Origin: an uncultured Bacteroidota bacterium
Lineage (GTDB): Bacteria; Bacteroidota; Bacteroidia; Bacteroidales; F082
NCBI GenBank assembly: GCA_913055825.1
Contig: CAJXKB010000003.1
Location: 19,667 to 83,666, forward strand
Direction: 5' to 3'
Length of the DNA: 64,000 nucleotides
Numbering within the stretch: position 1 is the stretch's first letter; each line of letters opens with the position of its first letter. The position numbers were made by a program, and so were the translations under genes. Below, piece by piece: positions 36,303-45,978 of this stretch. A model generated the notes under the pieces. It saw nothing but the letters and a program-made list of their open reading frames with translations, was not told the origin of the DNA and made no database searches.

Positions 36303-37100
36303 TTACCCGTTAACATGAGCCAAATAGGGCATCAACAAAGCCCGAAAATCATAAAGACCAAACATTTGTGCCGAAGTGATGAGGACTACAATCACAATAA
36401 CCCATCTCACAAAAGCAACTCCTTTTTTTACCGCCATTCGTGAAGCAATAAAGGCTCCTACCATGTTACCCGCTGCGAGAATTAAACCATATTTCCAATT
36501 AATTTGTTGGTTAAAAAAGAAAATAGCCAATGTGAAAGGAGCATAGGCAAGAATAATCAAAACTTTTATGGCATTGGACTTGACCAAATCATATCCGGCG
36601 CCCAACACAATTCCGGCCAAAAGGAAGTACCCCACGCCCATATGGATAAAGCCGGCATAAATACCGATAAAAAAGAAGATGACATACACATACCATTTGA
36701 TGGGTTTTTCCTGCACTTTAGCATTACCATATATATAGCGCTGAGGCTTAAAAAGAATGATTACAAGCATTACCAGCATGATTACGCCAATGGCACGCTG
36801 CATAGCCTCCTCATTGATATCAACAGCAATCCACGCACCCACCATAGACCCCAGAATAGTCGGAACAGAAAGATACAGTGCCTTCTTCCATTCCAACACT
36901 TTTTGTTGTTTGAAGCTGGACACGGCTACTACATTTTGCAAGGCAATGGCCACACGATTAGTGCCATTGGCAACCGTAGCAGGAAGCCCCAGCATGATCA
37001 GGATTGAAAGCGAAATAACACTTCCTCCTCCTGCCAGTGTATTAATAAAACCCACTAAAAGGCCACTGACAATCAAAACAACAACTTCAGAAGTAAACAT
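36303..37100 (-). CDS. TauE/SafE (TSUP) family membrane permease
   Basis: The 265-residue protein has about eight hydrophobic segments and the duplicated TSUP motif, first as GFINTLAGGGSVISL followed by ANGTNRVAI in the first half, then as GYFLLAGIVLGAGYDLVKSNAIK in the second. TSUP proteins export or import sulfite, sulfoacetate or similar organic anions; the substrate here is open. The start codon abuts the stop codon of the hybrid kinase gene (37101), so the genes are co-transcribed and the kinase could regulate or sense the transported compound. Confidence 0.87.
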   Translation of the reverse strand: MFTSEVVVLIVSGLLVGFINTLAGGGSVISLSILIMLGLPATVANGTNRVAIALQNVVAVSSFKQQKVLEWKKALYLSVPTILGSMVGAWIAVDINEEAMQRAIGVIMLVMLVIILFKPQRYIYGNAKVQEKPIKWYVYVIFFFIGIYAGFIHMGVGYFLLAGIVLGAGYDLVKSNAIKVLIILAYAPFTLAIFFFNQQINWKYGLILAAGNMVGAFIASRMAVKKGVAFVRWVIVIVVLITSAQMFGLYDFRALLMPYLAHVNG

Positions 37101-38867
37101 CTAAGTATTAATGATTAAGGTGTGTAATAACTGAAATAACTCTTTCGGTTTAAACGGTTTGCCTAGGAAGCCATCCATTCCGGCCTTTTTACTTTGCTGC
37201 TTATCCTGTTCCAGCACATTGGCCGTCAGGGCAACAATAAAAGCATGCCGGTCTTTGCGTTCTTTTTCAAAATCACGAATCATACGCGTAGCTTCAAACC
37301 CGTCCATTACAGGCATTTGCAAATCCATCAGAACCAAATCGTAAAGCTTTTGTTTATATTTTTTAAATCCTTCTTTACCATTATTGGCCACATCCACATT
37401 ACAGCCGTTTTTTTCAAGGTTAATCCGGGTAATTTTCTGATTAATCAGGTTATCTTCAACCAGTAAAACCCGAAACTCTTTCAACATTTCCAAAATTTCA
37501 GAATCATCAAAGTCCTCTTCTTTTTGTTGCGAAACATCAATTTCCAGCGGTAATTCCACCCAAAAAGTAGAACCTTTGCCCTGTTCGCTTTCAACGCCGA
37601 TAGTCCCGTTCATCATATCCACCAAACGTTTGGTAATGGCCAGCCCGAGCCCGGTACCCTGATATTCCTTAGTTGTGGAAGAGTCAAGTTGCGAAAAACT
37701 ATCGAACAAGCGGTTTTGCTGTGAACGGGGAATTCCAACACCACTGTCCTCTACTTCTACCCGAAGCCAAAACCGGTCATCACCACGCTTAGTTACCCCA
37801 TAAACACGAATCTGCACAAATCCCTTTCGGGTAAATTTTATTGCATTGGAAATTAAATTTTCAAAAATATCACTTAAATGTTGAGCATCACCGAGAAGTA
37901 CATTGGGAAGATTCGAATCGATATCTAATTTAATCGAGAGTCCTTTACGTTTAGCTGTTGGAAGCACTTCACGGCCTATGTTTTTTATAAACAGATGTAA
38001 ATCAATTGAATTCCTTTTTAATTTTACATTTCCTGCTTCTAATGCTGAAAATTCAAAGACATCATCAATCAGGCGAACCAAATGCAGACCGGAATTCATC
38101 AAAATATCGAGATATTCTCTTTGACCCTTATTTAAATCGGTATTTTCCAGAATCTCAGCCATTCCAATTATACCATTTAATGGTGTACGAATTTCGTGGC
38201 TCATATTAGTAAGAAAACGGTCTTTAATACGTTTCCCTTCCTCAGCCAGCTCTTTGGCATGTTTTAATTCCTGCTCGTAATTTTTCTGACTCGTGACATC
38301 CCATGAAATACCAATAAGCCCAATAATTAAACCCTGATGGTTACGTACCGGTGCAATATTGGTATGCACCCATATTTTTTTATTCTTTCGCTCAAGTTGT
38401 TCTTCAATATTATAAAAAAACCTTCCATCACGTATTACTTCTTCTTCCAGTTCTTTATATTTCCCAATGGGCATATAATGTTGGAAAACTTCTTCAAGCG
38501 TCTTTCCGATCACATCATCATGGCTGAGTCCTGAAAAATCAAGAAAAGCTTTATTAGCGATCCGATAGCGAAGTTGGTTATCTTTAAAATAAACCAGGGC
38601 GGGGATAGTATTTAACAAAATATTTAATTCATCTGCCTGGCTTCTCGATTTTTCCAATACTTTTTTCAGGTCTTGCGAAGTATGCGATAAAAGTGAATTT
38701 AATACATTTTTATCTTTTAATGAGCGAGACAGTTTAAATTCAAGAATATCATTTTCCATCTCAAGTTTGTGCAGGTCTTCCTGCAACTCGAGTTTTAATT
38801 TGTTTAGGTTACCTACCCGATCCAGGTTATTAATTTTAGCGGCCAACGAACGTAAAATTTCCTTCAT
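37101..38867 (-). CDS. PAS-domain hybrid histidine kinase with receiver domain
   Basis: The 588-residue soluble sensor kinase lacks membrane segments. Residues 1-80 are charged and probably coiled-coil. A PAS domain (about 85-200, [20 protein letters not shown]) is followed by HisKA with the phosphoacceptor His224 in [12 protein letters not shown], then HATPase_c ([40 protein letters not shown]). A receiver domain (about 468-585) has phospho-acceptor Asp515 in [16 protein letters not shown]. No DNA-binding output domain is present. The upstream gene, 9 bp away, codes for a FIST-domain protein, a known partner type for such kinases. TSUP permease follows directly. Confidence 0.93.
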   Translation of the reverse strand: MKEILRSLAAKINNLDRVGNLNKLKLELQEDLHKLEMENDILEFKLSRSLKDKNVLNSLLSHTSQDLKKVLEKSRSQADELNILLNTIPALVYFKDNQLRYRIANKAFLDFSGLSHDDVIGKTLEEVFQHYMPIGKYKELEEEVIRDGRFFYNIEEQLERKNKKIWVHTNIAPVRNHQGLIIGLIGISWDVTSQKNYEQELKHAKELAEEGKRIKDRFLTNMSHEIRTPLNGIIGMAEILENTDLNKGQREYLDILMNSGLHLVRLIDDVFEFSALEAGNVKLKRNSIDLHLFIKNIGREVLPTAKRKGLSIKLDIDSNLPNVLLGDAQHLSDIFENLISNAIKFTRKGFVQIRVYGVTKRGDDRFWLRVEVEDSGVGIPRSQQNRLFDSFSQLDSSTTKEYQGTGLGLAITKRLVDMMNGTIGVESEQGKGSTFWVELPLEIDVSQQKEEDFDDSEILEMLKEFRVLLVEDNLINQKITRINLEKNGCNVDVANNGKEGFKKYKQKLYDLVLMDLQMPVMDGFEATRMIRDFEKERKDRHAFIVALTANVLEQDKQQSKKAGMDGFLGKPFKPKELFQLLHTLIINT

Positions 38868-38876
38868 ACGAACAGT

Positions 38877-40016
38877 TTATGTTTTATCGCGAATGAGCGC
38901 CAACGTAAAAGTCTGGTTATTTAATTGACACGACCTGCCTTCATTACTACCAAATTCACCAAAGGAAAAAAATCCCAACAAAGGGACTTTCCATTTGATG
39001 GAAGCCAGCTTTATTTCGGTTGAGATTAACGGGCCGAGCGCCACATGCCTGGCCACGCACGAAAACAGCAGCATCAGGTCAGCCTCAGGGTATAAGGTAT
39101 GAAAATCAATAATTTTATTCCGTGTATTTTCCATAATTTCAAAACCCGGAGAAGATGAGAAACTGATTACGGAGCCCTGAGGTACCGATCCGGCAAATAT
39201 TAAAGCTCTTTTTTCCGTGTCAACCTGCATCACTGCACGGATAACAATTTCATCTTCACCTTGCTTTAACATAAAAGGATATTCAAGCCCGATACCTGGC
39301 AAATCTTCCTCGGTAACATTCAAATAATCAATGTACATATCGAGGGCCGGCTGCCCATTTATTTCATAAACTACATTTCCTTCCGAATGGTTTACCACAA
39401 ACTCCGAACCCAGACTCATCCAACCACTTGTAGACAACCCCCGGAGTTCAATAGCTGATCCGTCAAACACCAAAGCCAAAGCGCCATCATCCGAAATATT
39501 TGCTTCAGTAAAAACAAAAGTCTTACTAAACATACCATCATCGGCTGCCATACCGCCGTACAGACTGATATTACTGCCCGCAACATCAAGCACACCATCC
39601 AACATGGCCTGTCCATCCAAGCTTAATCCACTGGTTGCCAGAATAACAGAAGGATTTTGAAATGACGCTTTTATTTTTTCGCCTATCAACTTTCCGAAAG
39701 TGTAGCTGTTGATACCGTTTCTATTAATAAAATAGCGCTTAAAAGCATCTGGTTTCAAATCGGTTAAAACAAAAACAGCGCCATTACTTATTAGTTTATC
39801 TTGCTGCTTATCAAATAAAATCTCCCCGCCGCCGGTAACTCCAAATAACAAAATATCATAAGACTCAAAAACATCCATAAACTTTGTTATAGGCATATTG
39901 ACCGAAACAAATCCAAAAGCAAGAACAGGCTCAAATTTAACGGATACCAGTGCCTTTGCCAGCTCAGCTTTAAGTTCGCTAACCGATTCTACGACAAATG
40001 TATAGGAAGAAATCAT
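38877..40016 (-). CDS. FIST-domain sensory protein
   Basis: The 379-residue cytoplasmic protein has FIST N (about 25-210; SVILATSGLSLDGQAMLDGV, ISLYGGMAADD) and FIST C (about 220-365; INGQPALDMYIDYL to LGFFSFGEFG) domains. FIST is a ligand-sensing module found beside kinases and other signalling genes; one subgroup (NosP) binds haem and senses nitric oxide. PLLGFFSFGEFG near the end is the usual FIST C closing motif. It is encoded directly upstream of the hybrid kinase and very probably modulates it. A possible -7 box TATCTTTG is at 40041-40048. The ligand is unknown. Confidence 0.85.
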   Translation of the reverse strand: MISSYTFVVESVSELKAELAKALVSVKFEPVLAFGFVSVNMPITKFMDVFESYDILLFGVTGGGEILFDKQQDKLISNGAVFVLTDLKPDAFKRYFINRNGINSYTFGKLIGEKIKASFQNPSVILATSGLSLDGQAMLDGVLDVAGSNISLYGGMAADDGMFSKTFVFTEANISDDGALALVFDGSAIELRGLSTSGWMSLGSEFVVNHSEGNVVYEINGQPALDMYIDYLNVTEEDLPGIGLEYPFMLKQGEDEIVIRAVMQVDTEKRALIFAGSVPQGSVISFSSSPGFEIMENTRNKIIDFHTLYPEADLMLLFSCVARHVALGPLISTEIKLASIKWKVPLLGFFSFGEFGSNEGRSCQLNNQTFTLALIRDKT

Positions 40017-40040
40017 ATTGTTTTAATGCTCGTCAAGAAA

Positions 40041-40048
40041 CAAAGATA
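40041..40048 (-). promoter_or_regulatory. Candidate -7 element of the FIST/kinase/TSUP run
   Basis: TATCTTTG on the minus strand matches TAnnTTTG and lies 25 bp from the FIST start. No TTTG at the correct upstream distance was seen, so this rests on the -7 box alone. Confidence 0.45.
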
Positions 40049-40122
40049 CGAATTCTTTCGACAAAACCGCAAGAAGCAGAATTGAGGTGTGGTAAACGGC
40101 TGTATTTGCTGAGATATACGTT

Positions 40123-41163
40123 TTATTTTTTTAACGCATCCCAGCCTTGGGCAGTAAGCTCAACAATATGATTATCTGGTGTTACAAGTCTGTTTCCTTC
40201 GGCTGCATCACTTATATACCCAATAATGCGCAATTCGGGAATCACTTTAATTTTGTCGTAGTCTTTTTGATCCACCGTAAATAGAAGTTCATAATCTTCA
40301 CCGCCATTGAGTGCTGCTACCGAAGGAACTATTTTAAACTCCCGGGCAGTATCAAAAGTAAGCTGGTCGATGGGGATTTTTTCTTCGTAGATGGCCACGC
40401 CCACTTCTGATGATTTTGCAAGATGAAGTGCTTCCGAAGCCAATCCGTCGGAAATATCGATCATTGAAGTAGGGATTACGTCCGCCTTTTTTAGTGTTTC
40501 AACAATATCAACACGGGCTTCCGGTTTTAACTGACGTTGCAGGATATAATCTTTACCTTCGAGTTCGGGTTGAGCCTGTGGATTTGCCTGAAAGACTGTT
40601 TTTTCCCTTTCGAGAAGCAATAAGCCCATGTACGCCCCACCCAAATCACCGCTAACACAAAGCAAATCGCCCGGTTTAGCCCCTTTGCGATAAGCAATTT
40701 TATCCTTTTCCACCTCACCAATTACCGTTACCGAGATGAACAATCCATGCACGCTGCTTGTAGTGTCACCACCCACAAAATCGACCTTATACAACTCGCA
40801 GGCTTTTTTTAGACCGGCATAAAATTCTTCGAGGGCCTCTAACGTATATTTACTTGAAATTCCCAATCCCACAACAATCTGTTTAGGAACCCCGTTCATG
40901 GCAGCCATATCCGAAAAATTAACAATGGCCGATTTGTAGCCAAGATGTTTCAGGGGCGTATATACCATATCGAAGTGCACCCCTTCGATAAGCAAATCTG
41001 TGGAAACCAGGGTGTATTTTTTACCTCCGGTTTTCAAAACAGCAGCATCATCACCCACCCCCATAACTGTTGAGGGTTGATTTAATTTTATATCGCGGGT
41101 TAAATGGTCGATCAAACCAAATTCACCCAATTCTGAAATATTTGTCAAATTCTCGTGGTTCAT
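40123..41163 (-). CDS. thiL: Thiamine-monophosphate kinase
   Basis: The 346-residue cytoplasmic enzyme makes thiamine diphosphate from thiamine monophosphate and ATP. ThiL hallmarks are GVGDDAAVL near residue 37, DLLIEGVHFD, VDFVGGDTTSS, LCVSGDLGGAYMGL, SMIDISDGLASEALHL and LNGGEDYELLFTVD. The N-terminus NISELGEFGLIDHL is typical of Bacteroidota members. It lies alone, 106 bp upstream of the FIST gene, with its own consensus promoter, so it is probably not functionally tied to the signalling genes. Confidence 0.95.
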   Translation of the reverse strand: MNHENLTNISELGEFGLIDHLTRDIKLNQPSTVMGVGDDAAVLKTGGKKYTLVSTDLLIEGVHFDMVYTPLKHLGYKSAIVNFSDMAAMNGVPKQIVVGLGISSKYTLEALEEFYAGLKKACELYKVDFVGGDTTSSVHGLFISVTVIGEVEKDKIAYRKGAKPGDLLCVSGDLGGAYMGLLLLEREKTVFQANPQAQPELEGKDYILQRQLKPEARVDIVETLKKADVIPTSMIDISDGLASEALHLAKSSEVGVAIYEEKIPIDQLTFDTAREFKIVPSVAALNGGEDYELLFTVDQKDYDKIKVIPELRIIGYISDAAEGNRLVTPDNHIVELTAQGWDALKK

Positions 41164-41177
41164 GAAAAAAATTTTTG

Positions 41178-41210
41178 CAAAAGTAACAAATCCACAGGCA
41201 AGACATCAAA
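41178..41210 (-). promoter_or_regulatory. Promoter of thiL
   Basis: On the minus strand TTTG (41207-41210), a 21-bp spacer and TACTTTTG (41178-41185) match the Bacteroidota consensus exactly. Transcription would begin only some 8-10 nt before the ATG at 41163, so the leader is almost absent. Confidence 0.65.
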
Positions 41211-41265
41211 TTAGTTATTCTTCCGTTAGAAAATAAAAATGCTTTTTCTTATCATTGCAAAATTA

Positions 41266-41745
41266 ATGAAGCAGATGAAAAACAGTTTATCTATCATATT
41301 CGTGATCTTTATTTTTACAATAAGCTCTTGTACAAAAACCAATGTGAATCCCAACATTCCCAAGGCTATTATCAGGATTGACATTGACCCAAATTCTACT
41401 TTTTACCAAAGTCTGAATACCGTTGGCGGATGGACTTACATAGCTGATGGCGACCAGGGAGCTTTGATAAGCAAGGAATCAAGAGGGGTAATTATTTACC
41501 GTTCGAGTCAGAATGAATTTAAAGCCTACGACCGCATTCCGCCCAACAATCCTGACAAATGCTGTTCAGATGATAATGTTTGTACAAAATTAATCGTCGG
41601 AGAAAATTTTCCTTTTGCCAAAGACCCTTGTACCGGAAATTTGTATTCATTGCTTGACGGATCACTGTTTAAAGGCAGCGGGCAGTATCCCATGATAGAA
41701 TATCATGCTGTTTATGATGGGGCTTTGTTACATGTTTTTAATTAA
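41266..41745 (+). CDS. Rieske-fold-like lipoprotein lacking cluster ligands
   Basis: The 159-residue protein has a lipoprotein signal with SLSIIFVIFIFTISSC as the lipobox region. The arrangement SKESRGVIIYRSSQNEFKAYDR, a Cys-rich loop (CCSDDNVCTKL), CTGNLYSLLDGS and a C-terminal YHAVYDGALLHV resembles the Rieske-fold lipoproteins of Bacteroidota. The canonical C-x-H and C-x-x-H cluster ligands are not there: both His residues are missing, so a [2Fe-2S] cluster of normal type is unlikely. The ATG at 41266 or 41275 is the start; the frame opens at 41239, but that would lengthen the signal oddly. The role is unknown. Confidence 0.65.
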   Translation: MKQMKNSLSIIFVIFIFTISSCTKTNVNPNIPKAIIRIDIDPNSTFYQSLNTVGGWTYIADGDQGALISKESRGVIIYRSSQNEFKAYDRIPPNNPDKCCSDDNVCTKLIVGENFPFAKDPCTGNLYSLLDGSLFKGSGQYPMIEYHAVYDGALLHVFN

Positions 41746-41793
41746 TACCCTCAGAACAATTTCTCACCCCGGGTTAATTAATTTAGGTTAATA

Positions 41794-44535
41794 TCATCCG
41801 CATTTAGAATAGCCACAAGCGCTACATACCAGGCACCCATCCTGATATATCAATGCCTCCTCACCACATTCGGGGCAGACTTTATCTACAGCTTTTTCGC
41901 CATCGGCGAGAAAACGTTTCAAAGCCCTGACAACTCCGTTTTTCCATGTATTAATATTGTCTTCTTCCACGTTAAGGTTCCCCACAAGGTTAACCACGTA
42001 AGTCAAAGGCATTCCGTGCCGTAACAAACCGGAAATCAGCCGGGCATAATTCCAGTAGGTTTTATCGAATGACCGCGACAACCCTTCGATAGTAATTTTA
42101 TATCCCTGACGATCTTCAAACTGAAAATCGTAACGCGAATGCTCACCTTTAATTTTATTTTTGATAACCCATCCTTTTTCGATGGATGATGGAAGAAAGA
42201 AATCTTCCGCTTTGCCTGTAAATATTTCATAGGGGCGGCCGTCGAGTTTACCCACTACCGCTATCCATTTTTCATAATTATTCTGAAATCGCAGCACATC
42301 TGCTTCGAGAATTTTTGGCCGTGGCGGTGCGCTGGTCTCTTTGAATATTTTTTCTTCTTTTTTATCATTACTAACCAAAACGCCTGAGCGGGAACCTTCA
42401 CGATAAATTGTCATTCCTTTGCAACCGCTTTCCCAGGCTGTCATGTAAATATCACTCACCATTTCTTCGGGAATATTTTGGGGAATATTTACCGTAACAC
42501 TTATAGAGTGATCGACCCATTTTTGAATACGGCCCTGCATTTTAACTTTACTCACCCAATCGATATCAGCCGAAGACGCTTTATAATAAGGCGATTTTTT
42601 GATAATTTCCTGTAATTCAGCATCTGATTTTGCTTTTACCGCAGCAATATCGTAACCGTTAACATGAAGCCAGGTTTCAAATTTGGGATGAAATACATTG
42701 TATTCTTCCCATGCATCACCCACTTCATCCACAAAGCTGACCGTTACGTTTTTATCATTGGGATTTACTTTCCGGCGACGTTTATATGACACCATAAATA
42801 CCGGCTCAATACCCGAAGTAGTTTGTGTACAAATACTTACACTTCCTGTTGGTGCAATAGTCAGCATAGAGATATTACGTCGGCCAACCCGTTTCATTTT
42901 TTCATACAGGTTGGGTGCGTTTTCTTTAATCCTGAGAATAAACGGATTTTCTTCTTCACGGCTGGCATCATAAATAGGAAATGCGCCCCGTTCTTCAGCG
43001 AGGTTCACCGAACCGCTATAAACTTCCAATGTGAGCAACTTATGCACCTCTTCTGAGAAATCAATAGCTTTTTCCGATCCATAACGCAAGCCTAAAGCAG
43101 CAAGCATATCACCCTCAGCCGTAATACCAATTCCCGTTCGACGACCCTGTAATGATTTTTCCCTTATTTTTTCCCACAAGCGGCGCTCTGTAAACTTAAT
43201 TTCTTCTGATTCGGGGTCGGCATCAATTTTGGCTATAATAGCCTCTACCTTCTCCACTTCCAAATCCACAATATCGTCCATCATTCGCTGGGCAATACGG
43301 GCATGTTTACTAAATAAATCCCCATCAAAATAAGCGTCTTTGGTAAAAGGATTTTGTACATAACTATACAAATTCAAAGCCAGCAGCCGGCACGAGTCAT
43401 AAGGGCACAGTGGAATTTCACCGCAAGGATTTGTCGAAACTGTTTGGAAACCTTTATCGGCATAACAATCAGGGATAGACTCACGGATTACGGTATCCCA
43501 AAATAAAATTCCGGGCTCGGCCGAAGCCCATGCATTGTGTACAATTTTATTCCACAAATTACGGGCACTTATTTCTTTTTTATATTTCGGTTGGTCGGCA
43601 TTCACCGGATATTGCTGCACGTAAGGCGTATTGTTTTTTACCGCAGCCATAAATTCATCATCCAGTTTTACTGATATGTTGGCACCGGTTACTTTGCCCT
43701 GTTCCATTTTAGCATCTATAAAACCTTCTGCATCGGGATGTTTAATGCCAATACTCAACATCAACGCTCCCCTACGGCCATCCTGGGCCACTTCGCGGGT
43801 TGAATTTGAATACCGTTCCATAAAAGGCACCACTCCTGTAGACGTCAACGCAGTGTTTTTTACCGGGCTCCCTTTTGGCCGGATATGCGTTAAATCGTGT
43901 CCTACCCCACCGCGACGCTTCATTAATTGCACCTGCTCCTGATCAATTTTCATAATGCCACCATAGGAATCTGAATTTCCTTCGTTTCCTATAACAAAAC
44001 AATTGGAAAGTGAAGAAACCTGATATTCGTTTCCAATACCGGCCATCGGACTACCGGCAGGAATGATGTACCTGAACCTATCGAGCACTTCAAAAATTTC
44101 GTCTTCTGACAAAGGATTCTTATATTTTTGCTCAATGCGAGAAATTTCACGTGCAATTCGCCGATGCATTTCTTCAGGGGTTTTTTCATAAATGTTCCCC
44201 GCACTATCTTTTAAAGCGTATTTATTCGCCCATACCCCTGCCGCCAGCGTATCACCATCAAAATATTCCGTTGCGGCAGCTACCACTTCGTCATAGGATA
44301 ACGGTTTATGTACCGAAACAGCACCTTCTTCTCCCTTGTTTCCAGCATATGAATCCTGGTCAAGTTTAATAGCAGGGATATTCATCATGATTTTATTTTC
44401 TTTTACCAAATCATTCTTTTTCCTTTCCTCAAGGACTTTATCGTAAAATCCTTTTTCTTCTTGGTTTTCTCTTGATTTTTCTGCCGTTGACGATTCGGAA
44501 TCGTCATCGAAATGCAGGAATAAATTATTTTCCAT
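41794..44535 (-). CDS. nrdJ: Adenosylcobalamin-dependent (class II) ribonucleotide reductase
   Basis: The 913-residue cytoplasmic enzyme reduces ribonucleotides to deoxyribonucleotides with B12. Visible features are SNCFVIGNEGNSDSYGGIMK, RRGGVGHDLTHIRPKGSPV, the active-site NPCGEIPLCPYDSCRLLALN, APTGSVSICTQTTSGIEPVF and WESGCKGMTIYREGS. The C-terminal tail has a zinc-ribbon/redox motif (CPECGEEALIYQDGCLVCSAC). The first 90 or so residues form a low-complexity, charged extension before the conserved YDEVVAAATEYFDGDTLAAG. There is no second subunit gene nearby, as expected for class II. No cobalamin riboswitch was recognised upstream; only a 13-bp palindrome is present there. Confidence 0.95.
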   Translation of the reverse strand: MENNLFLHFDDDSESSTAEKSRENQEEKGFYDKVLEERKKNDLVKENKIMMNIPAIKLDQDSYAGNKGEEGAVSVHKPLSYDEVVAAATEYFDGDTLAAGVWANKYALKDSAGNIYEKTPEEMHRRIAREISRIEQKYKNPLSEDEIFEVLDRFRYIIPAGSPMAGIGNEYQVSSLSNCFVIGNEGNSDSYGGIMKIDQEQVQLMKRRGGVGHDLTHIRPKGSPVKNTALTSTGVVPFMERYSNSTREVAQDGRRGALMLSIGIKHPDAEGFIDAKMEQGKVTGANISVKLDDEFMAAVKNNTPYVQQYPVNADQPKYKKEISARNLWNKIVHNAWASAEPGILFWDTVIRESIPDCYADKGFQTVSTNPCGEIPLCPYDSCRLLALNLYSYVQNPFTKDAYFDGDLFSKHARIAQRMMDDIVDLEVEKVEAIIAKIDADPESEEIKFTERRLWEKIREKSLQGRRTGIGITAEGDMLAALGLRYGSEKAIDFSEEVHKLLTLEVYSGSVNLAEERGAFPIYDASREEENPFILRIKENAPNLYEKMKRVGRRNISMLTIAPTGSVSICTQTTSGIEPVFMVSYKRRRKVNPNDKNVTVSFVDEVGDAWEEYNVFHPKFETWLHVNGYDIAAVKAKSDAELQEIIKKSPYYKASSADIDWVSKVKMQGRIQKWVDHSISVTVNIPQNIPEEMVSDIYMTAWESGCKGMTIYREGSRSGVLVSNDKKEEKIFKETSAPPRPKILEADVLRFQNNYEKWIAVVGKLDGRPYEIFTGKAEDFFLPSSIEKGWVIKNKIKGEHSRYDFQFEDRQGYKITIEGLSRSFDKTYWNYARLISGLLRHGMPLTYVVNLVGNLNVEEDNINTWKNGVVRALKRFLADGEKAVDKVCPECGEEALIYQDGCLVCSACGYSKCG

Positions 44536-44592
44536 AATTGAACAAAATGATTTGAAATACTAAATTATCTTTTTATAAAACAACCAGTTAAA

Positions 44593-44605
44593 AAGCACGG
44601 TGCTT
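44593..44605. promoter_or_regulatory. Small palindrome upstream of nrdJ
   Basis: AAGCAC-G-GTGCTT is a perfect interrupted palindrome 58 bp before the nrdJ start, in an AT-rich 253-bp gap with no other feature. It could be an operator; it does not look like the NrdR box. Confidence 0.3.
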
Positions 44606-44788
44606 CCCCTGAATTTTGATGCAATGTACAACACAAAATCATTAATAGCACCTAAATTTTATGAACATGAGAATGTGAATAAAAATTAAAGTTCTTAAAA
44701 TGAAAATTTTAAGATGGGAATTAAAAGTTAATAAGACTTAAAAAAAAATTTGGCACAATTTTATATGCAAAAAGAGGAAATAATGAAC

Positions 44789-45166
44789 CTATTTTGCCAA
44801 AAAAAGCTTCAGAGCAACAAGCACAAGGATTCCGGCGAAAATTTTCCGCAATAAAGCTTCGGGAATCTCCAAAGTGATTTTTGAACCAAAATAACCCCCG
44901 ATAAAAAATGCACCTGCAATAATCAGGGCATATTTCCAATTTATGGCCCCGGCTTTATAATAATTCCAGGCTGCCAGCAAGCCAATGGGCGGAAGCATCA
45001 CGCCCAAGCTCGTGCCCTGTGCATCAAACTGACTCATGCCAAGAAAGAAAATAAGGGAAGGAATAATAATGATGGCCCCGCCAATGCCGATAAGCCCGCT
45101 AATAATTCCGGCAACAAGGCCAATTAAAATTAATATTATCAACGTAACTGTTGTCATTTTCTGCAT
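44789..45166 (-). CDS. Half-size TSUP (TauE/SafE) membrane protein
   Basis: The 125-residue protein has four hydrophobic segments and one TSUP motif copy (GIISGLIGIGGAIIIIPSL, then SQFDAQGTSLGVMLPPIG), which is half of the usual eight-helix TSUP permease such as the one at 36303. Small TSUP proteins of this size are common in Bacteroidota and presumably dimerise. The ATG at 45166 (MQKMTTVT) is chosen; the frame is open to 45226, but the extra residues are not membrane-like. ATG 45157 is an alternative. It is transcribed divergently from the MBL hydrolase gene. Confidence 0.8.
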   Translation of the reverse strand: MQKMTTVTLIILILIGLVAGIISGLIGIGGAIIIIPSLIFFLGMSQFDAQGTSLGVMLPPIGLLAAWNYYKAGAINWKYALIIAGAFFIGGYFGSKITLEIPEALLRKIFAGILVLVALKLFLAK

Positions 45167-45292
45167 GTTATTAGGTTTTATAAAAAACCATTCGGATAGT
45201 TTATGAAAGGCTAAAATAGAAAACATTAACCTACCAGCAACAGACTGGACGATGATCGTTATTCAAACAGGATTTATAATTGTCGATTATTG

Positions 45293-45300
45293 TACTTTTG
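45293..45300 (+). promoter_or_regulatory. Candidate -7 element of the MBL hydrolase gene
   Basis: TACTTTTG fits TAnnTTTG and ends 18 bp before the ATG at 45319. It favours that ATG over an in-frame codon at 45280, which would lie upstream of the promoter. No TTTG at the right distance was found. Confidence 0.5.
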
Positions 45301-45318
45301 CAGCTTAAAAAATCGGAC

Positions 45319-45966
45319 ATGCTACAACTTAAAAAATTTGTTTTCAACCCTTTTCAGGTGAATGCTTTTGTGCTCTTCGACGAAAGCAGGGAATGTGTTT
45401 TGATTGACCCGGCTGTTTCGACGGATGCCGAATTGCAGCAATTAACTGATTTTATAAAAAAAAACAACTTGCAACCGGTGCTTTTAATAAATACCCACAG
45501 CCATATAGATCATTTACTTGGAAATTATGAAACAAGTAATAAATTCGGACTAAAACTAGCCGCACATCCTGCCGGACAGCCGTTTATCGACCGTGCACAC
45601 GACAGCGCCGCACGTTTCGGGCTGCCGTTGCCACACACAAAAAAGATTGATATTTTATTGGAAGACGGACAGGAGATAGCTTTTGGGAATAGTAAATTAA
45701 AGGTAATGTACACCCCGGGTCATGCTGACGGAAGTATTTGCCTGTATGCCGGAGAGGCCGGAATTGTAATCTCCGGTGATGTATTGTTTAAAGACAGTAT
45801 AGGCCGTACCGATTTGCCTACCGGCGATTACGATTTATTGCAAAAAAGTATCTGGGGAAAGCTTTTTACGCTGCCGGACGAAACTGTGGTTTACCCTGGT
45901 CACGGCCCGGAAACAACTATAGGTTCCGAAAAAGTAAACAACCCTTTTGTGGCCATTGGAATGTAA
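45319..45966 (+). CDS. MBL-fold metallohydrolase (glyoxalase II-like)
   Basis: The 215-residue cytoplasmic protein has the binuclear metal signature HSHIDH (in NTHSHIDHLLGN), the later metal His in TPGHADGSICLY, Asp in VISGDVLFKDSIGRTDLPTGD and the last His in VVYPGHGPETTIG. This arrangement is that of the YcbL/glyoxalase II-like branch of the metallo-beta-lactamase superfamily, which hydrolyses thioesters. The tRNA-dihydrouridine synthase gene starts 12 bp after it, so the two are probably co-transcribed, a pairing without obvious metabolic logic. Confidence 0.9.
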   Translation: MLQLKKFVFNPFQVNAFVLFDESRECVLIDPAVSTDAELQQLTDFIKKNNLQPVLLINTHSHIDHLLGNYETSNKFGLKLAAHPAGQPFIDRAHDSAARFGLPLPHTKKIDILLEDGQEIAFGNSKLKVMYTPGHADGSICLYAGEAGIVISGDVLFKDSIGRTDLPTGDYDLLQKSIWGKLFTLPDETVVYPGHGPETTIGSEKVNNPFVAIGM

Positions 45967-45978
45967 AATCATCTTATA

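Noticed and set aside
36504..37007. 167-codon open frame on the plus strand opposite the TSUP gene
   Set aside because: It has no family features, and the minus-strand frame encodes a clear membrane protein; it is a shadow frame.
44536..44788. Cobalamin riboswitch upstream of the B12-dependent ribonucleotide reductase
   Set aside because: The gap is AT-rich with only a 13-bp palindrome; no B12-box-like GCCACTG core was seen on either strand.
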